This document shows positions 6,137 through 7,433 of a stretch of DNA of 7,433 nt, piece by piece. The position numbers and the translations under genes were made by a program. The notes under the pieces are model-generated. The model had not been told where the DNA came from, made no database searches, and saw nothing but the letters and a program-made list of their open reading frames with translations. Source of the stretch: Dehalococcoidia bacterium UBA6808 (GTDB lineage Bacteria; Chloroflexota; Dehalococcoidia; GIF9; UBA5629). How positions within the stretch are numbered: the first letter of the stretch is position 1; every line of letters begins with the position of its first letter. Location: the NCBI GenBank assembly GCA_002452695.1, contig DKFA01000107.1, forward strand, positions 1-7,433, read 5' to 3'.

Positions 6137-6964
6137 ATGCCCACAAAACAAAAAACTCAAAACCTCGACCCCGGAATAAACTTGGGCGACATGGCCACCC
6201 GGTATTTATCCACAATATCCGATGCGCAGGCTTCCGAGATTCACCAAGATATCTTTAAATTTATCAGGTGGTACGGCGAAGACAGGCAGGTTGCATCCCT
6301 GACCGGACAGGAAGTATGCAACTATTCAGACCAGTTCATTACAGCTACCACCAGGTCCGTTCAGCACCTGAATATCGTCAAGGTTTTCCTGGCCTATGCG
6401 CACAAATGCGGCGTGACCAACTCGAACCTCGGCGCCCACATCAGGGTTAAAAAAGTCTCGACCAGGAATACGCAGACTATCACCCGCAAAGTTGATGAGC
6501 CTATTATCATGACCGAACAGGGCTACGAAGATCTGAAAAAGAAGCTGGCGGCGCTCAAGGAGGAAAGGCCAAAAATTACTGAAGAAATCCGTAAAGCTGC
6601 TGCAGACAAGGACTTCAGGGAGAACGCCCCTCTGGCAGCCGCCCGCGAGAAACAGGGCCATATCGAAGGACAGATCAGAGAAATAGAAAATACTTTAAAG
6701 CGGGCCAAGGTCGCGAAAACAAATGAAGACCAAGGGCTGCGGATATCGATCGGCGACACAGCAACTATCAGCGATACAGTCTCCGGAGAGAAAATCAGCT
6801 ATACGCTGGTGGGATCCAAGGAAGCCAATATCAAGAATGGCAGGATTTCCATTGTTTCACCCATGGGACAGGCGCTGTTCAACAAAGAGGTGGGAGATGT
6901 ATTTGAGGTAAATGCGCCATCGGGTGTCCTGCAATACAAGATCCTTGATATAACCAAAAGCTGA
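6137..6964 (+). CDS. greA: GreA-family transcription elongation factor with an N-terminal recombinase SAM-like domain
   Basis: GreA binds the secondary channel of RNA polymerase and stimulates cleavage of backtracked RNA. The GreA part spans about residues 122-275. The coiled-coil (MTEQGYEDLKKKL from 125 to about 192) carries the acidic tip residues Asp159 and Glu162 in KDFRENAPLAAAREKQ, and the FKBP-like C-terminal domain (201-272) contains SPMGQAL (241-247). Standard GreA is about 158 residues, whereas this product has 275. The extra N terminus (about 20-105) is helical in pattern and resembles the SAM-like core-binding domain of tyrosine recombinases: IFKFIRWYGEDRQVASLT, then a conserved-looking VFLAYAHKCGVTNSN turn. 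No recombinase catalytic domain follows. ATG 6137 has no Shine-Dalgarno and lies about 12 nt after the predicted transcription start. ATG 6191 (residue 19) is an alternative start, and ATG 6509 (residue 125) would give GreA alone. The frame is open and codon use looks alike across the joint, so I read it as a real fusion. Confidence 0.88.
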   Translation: MPTKQKTQNLDPGINLGDMATRYLSTISDAQASEIHQDIFKFIRWYGEDRQVASLTGQEVCNYSDQFITATTRSVQHLNIVKVFLAYAHKCGVTNSNLGAHIRVKKVSTRNTQTITRKVDEPIIMTEQGYEDLKKKLAALKEERPKITEEIRKAAADKDFRENAPLAAAREKQGHIEGQIREIENTLKRAKVAKTNEDQGLRISIGDTATISDTVSGEKISYTLVGSKEANIKNGRISIVSPMGQALFNKEVGDVFEVNAPSGVLQYKILDITKS

Positions 6965-6997
6965 TATGCGGCATTTACGGGGCAGTTTGAATATGAC

Positions 6998-7026
6998 TTT
7001 AATTATTCTCCGTATTAATTTATAAT
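6998..7026 (+). promoter_or_regulatory. candidate promoter of the acyl-CoA dehydrogenase gene
   Basis: TATAAT (7021-7026) is a perfect -10 box. TTTAAT (6998-7003) is a weak -35 at 17 bp. Transcription would start near 7033, leaving a leader of about 110 nt. No clear terminator hairpin for the greA-like gene precedes it. Confidence 0.55.
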
Positions 7027-7093
7027 ATGTCCGTTTTGGTGTCACGACCTGTAAAGGCCGAAGCAACCCTGACCCTGAAATTGCCCGGAGTGC

Positions 7094-7127
7094 GTGAATT
7101 GAATTTTACAGTCAAAATTTAATTTAT
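7094..7127 (+). promoter_or_regulatory. AT-rich stem-loop in the acyl-CoA dehydrogenase leader
   Basis: AATTGAATTTT (7097-7107) pairs fully with AAAATTTAATT (7114-7124), including one G-U pair, around a 6-nt loop. Three more weak pairs extend it to 7094 and 7127. It ends 3 nt before the ribosome binding site, so it could shape or protect the 5' untranslated region. It is not followed by a T run and so is not a terminator. The role is unknown. Confidence 0.5.
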
Positions 7128-7130
7128 AAC

Positions 7131-7137
7131 GAGGAGG
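7131..7137 (+). promoter_or_regulatory. ribosome binding site of the acyl-CoA dehydrogenase gene
   Basis: GAGGAGG lies 4 nt before ATG 7142. This strong site fixes the start codon. Confidence 0.85.
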
Positions 7138-7141
7138 CATT

Positions 7142-7433
7142 ATGGATTTTCGGCTTACCCCAGAGCAGTTAGAGCGAAAAAAAGAATTCTATAGAGTCTG
7201 CGAAGAGTTAGACAAAAAGAAACCCGCATCCTACATCGGTTTTGAAAGCCAGTTCGACAACGAAGAAGGCTGGAATTTCCACCGCATGTGCGCTAAAGAG
7301 TTCGCCAAGAGAGGCTGGCTGGCCTTGGGCTGGCCGAAGGAATACGGCGGCACCGGCACCATGATGGATAAGGTGCTATTTACTGAAGCCCGCGGTTATT
7401 ATGAATTGCCTGGCTCTGACATCTTCGGCGTGG
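7142..7433 (+). CDS. acyl-CoA dehydrogenase, N-terminal part (runs off the window)
   Basis: The 97 visible residues match the start of FAD-dependent acyl-CoA dehydrogenases, which oxidise acyl-CoA thioesters to enoyl-CoA. MDFRLTPEQLERKKEF (1-16) is the usual opening helix. AKEFAKRGWLALGWPKEYGGTG (51-72) is the conserved loop with the family's GW-x(4)-P-x-x-YGG-x-G pattern, and a helix follows (MMDKVLFTEARGYYELP). The FAD-binding motifs and the catalytic glutamate lie beyond the window, so substrate class cannot be judged. It has its own promoter and ribosome binding site and is probably the first gene of another unit. Confidence 0.9.
   Translation, partial: MDFRLTPEQLERKKEFYRVCEELDKKKPASYIGFESQFDNEEGWNFHRMCAKEFAKRGWLALGWPKEYGGTGTMMDKVLFTEARGYYELPGSDIFGV

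Noticed and set aside
6022..6258. 78-codon plus-strand open frame overlapping the end of speB and the start of the greA-like gene
   Set aside because: It covers the predicted promoter, has no ribosome binding site, and its sequence looks non-coding.
7033..7093. SAM-type riboswitch suggested by GAAGCAACC-like bases in the acyl-CoA dehydrogenase leader
   Set aside because: The required helices and core of SAM riboswitches are not present; the resemblance is a few bases only.

Overview
The window is bacterial chromosomal DNA with dense genes of roughly even base composition. The gene set fits an anaerobic or environmental Chloroflexota of the Dehalococcoidia type: an IPT/TIG-like surface protein, short-form ThiC, full-length CinA-type protein, small class 1b SpeD, GreA and acyl-CoA dehydrogenase. 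That placement is an inference from protein style; no rRNA or other strong taxonomic marker is present.

Layout. A tRNA-Asp gene with an encoded CCA end lies on the minus strand near the left edge. All protein genes are on the plus strand. First comes a single-gene unit (366-1994) with its own extended -10 promoter. It encodes a secreted, C-terminally membrane-anchored protein with four tandem beta-sandwich units and an Fn3-like domain. Next is a complete TPP riboswitch (2069-2161) followed by an intrinsic terminator (2166-2203). A 9-bp antiterminator pairing between the aptamer core and the terminator 5' arm can be read directly from the sequence. It precedes a tightly packed cluster: thiC (2216-3511), a cinA-like gene (3532-4752), speD (4761-5156) and speB (5153-6037). 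Spacings are 20 bp, 8 bp and a 4-bp ATGA overlap, so the four genes are probably co-transcribed under TPP control.

A new promoter then drives a GreA-family gene (6137-6964). Its product carries about 110 extra N-terminal residues resembling the SAM-like core-binding domain of tyrosine recombinases. The window ends inside an acyl-CoA dehydrogenase gene (from 7142) with a consensus -10, a leader of about 110 nt and a strong ribosome binding site.

How the genes work together. ThiC makes the thiamine pyrimidine HMP-P. SpeD and SpeB are polyamine enzymes, but no spermidine synthase gene lies beside them. A SpeD-fold decarboxylase supplying agmatine to SpeB is therefore an alternative to classical AdoMet decarboxylation. 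The CinA-like protein keeps its N-terminal nucleotide-hydrolase domain, but its C-terminal deamidase domain has lost its signature motifs.

Most worth checking: the SpeD-SpeB pair and SpeD's altered substrate loop; the recombinase-like domain fused to GreA; the degenerate CinA deamidase domain; and a TPP switch that appears to control polyamine genes. The long thiC reading frame starting at GTG 2108 is an artefact of translating through the riboswitch; the real start is ATG 2216.
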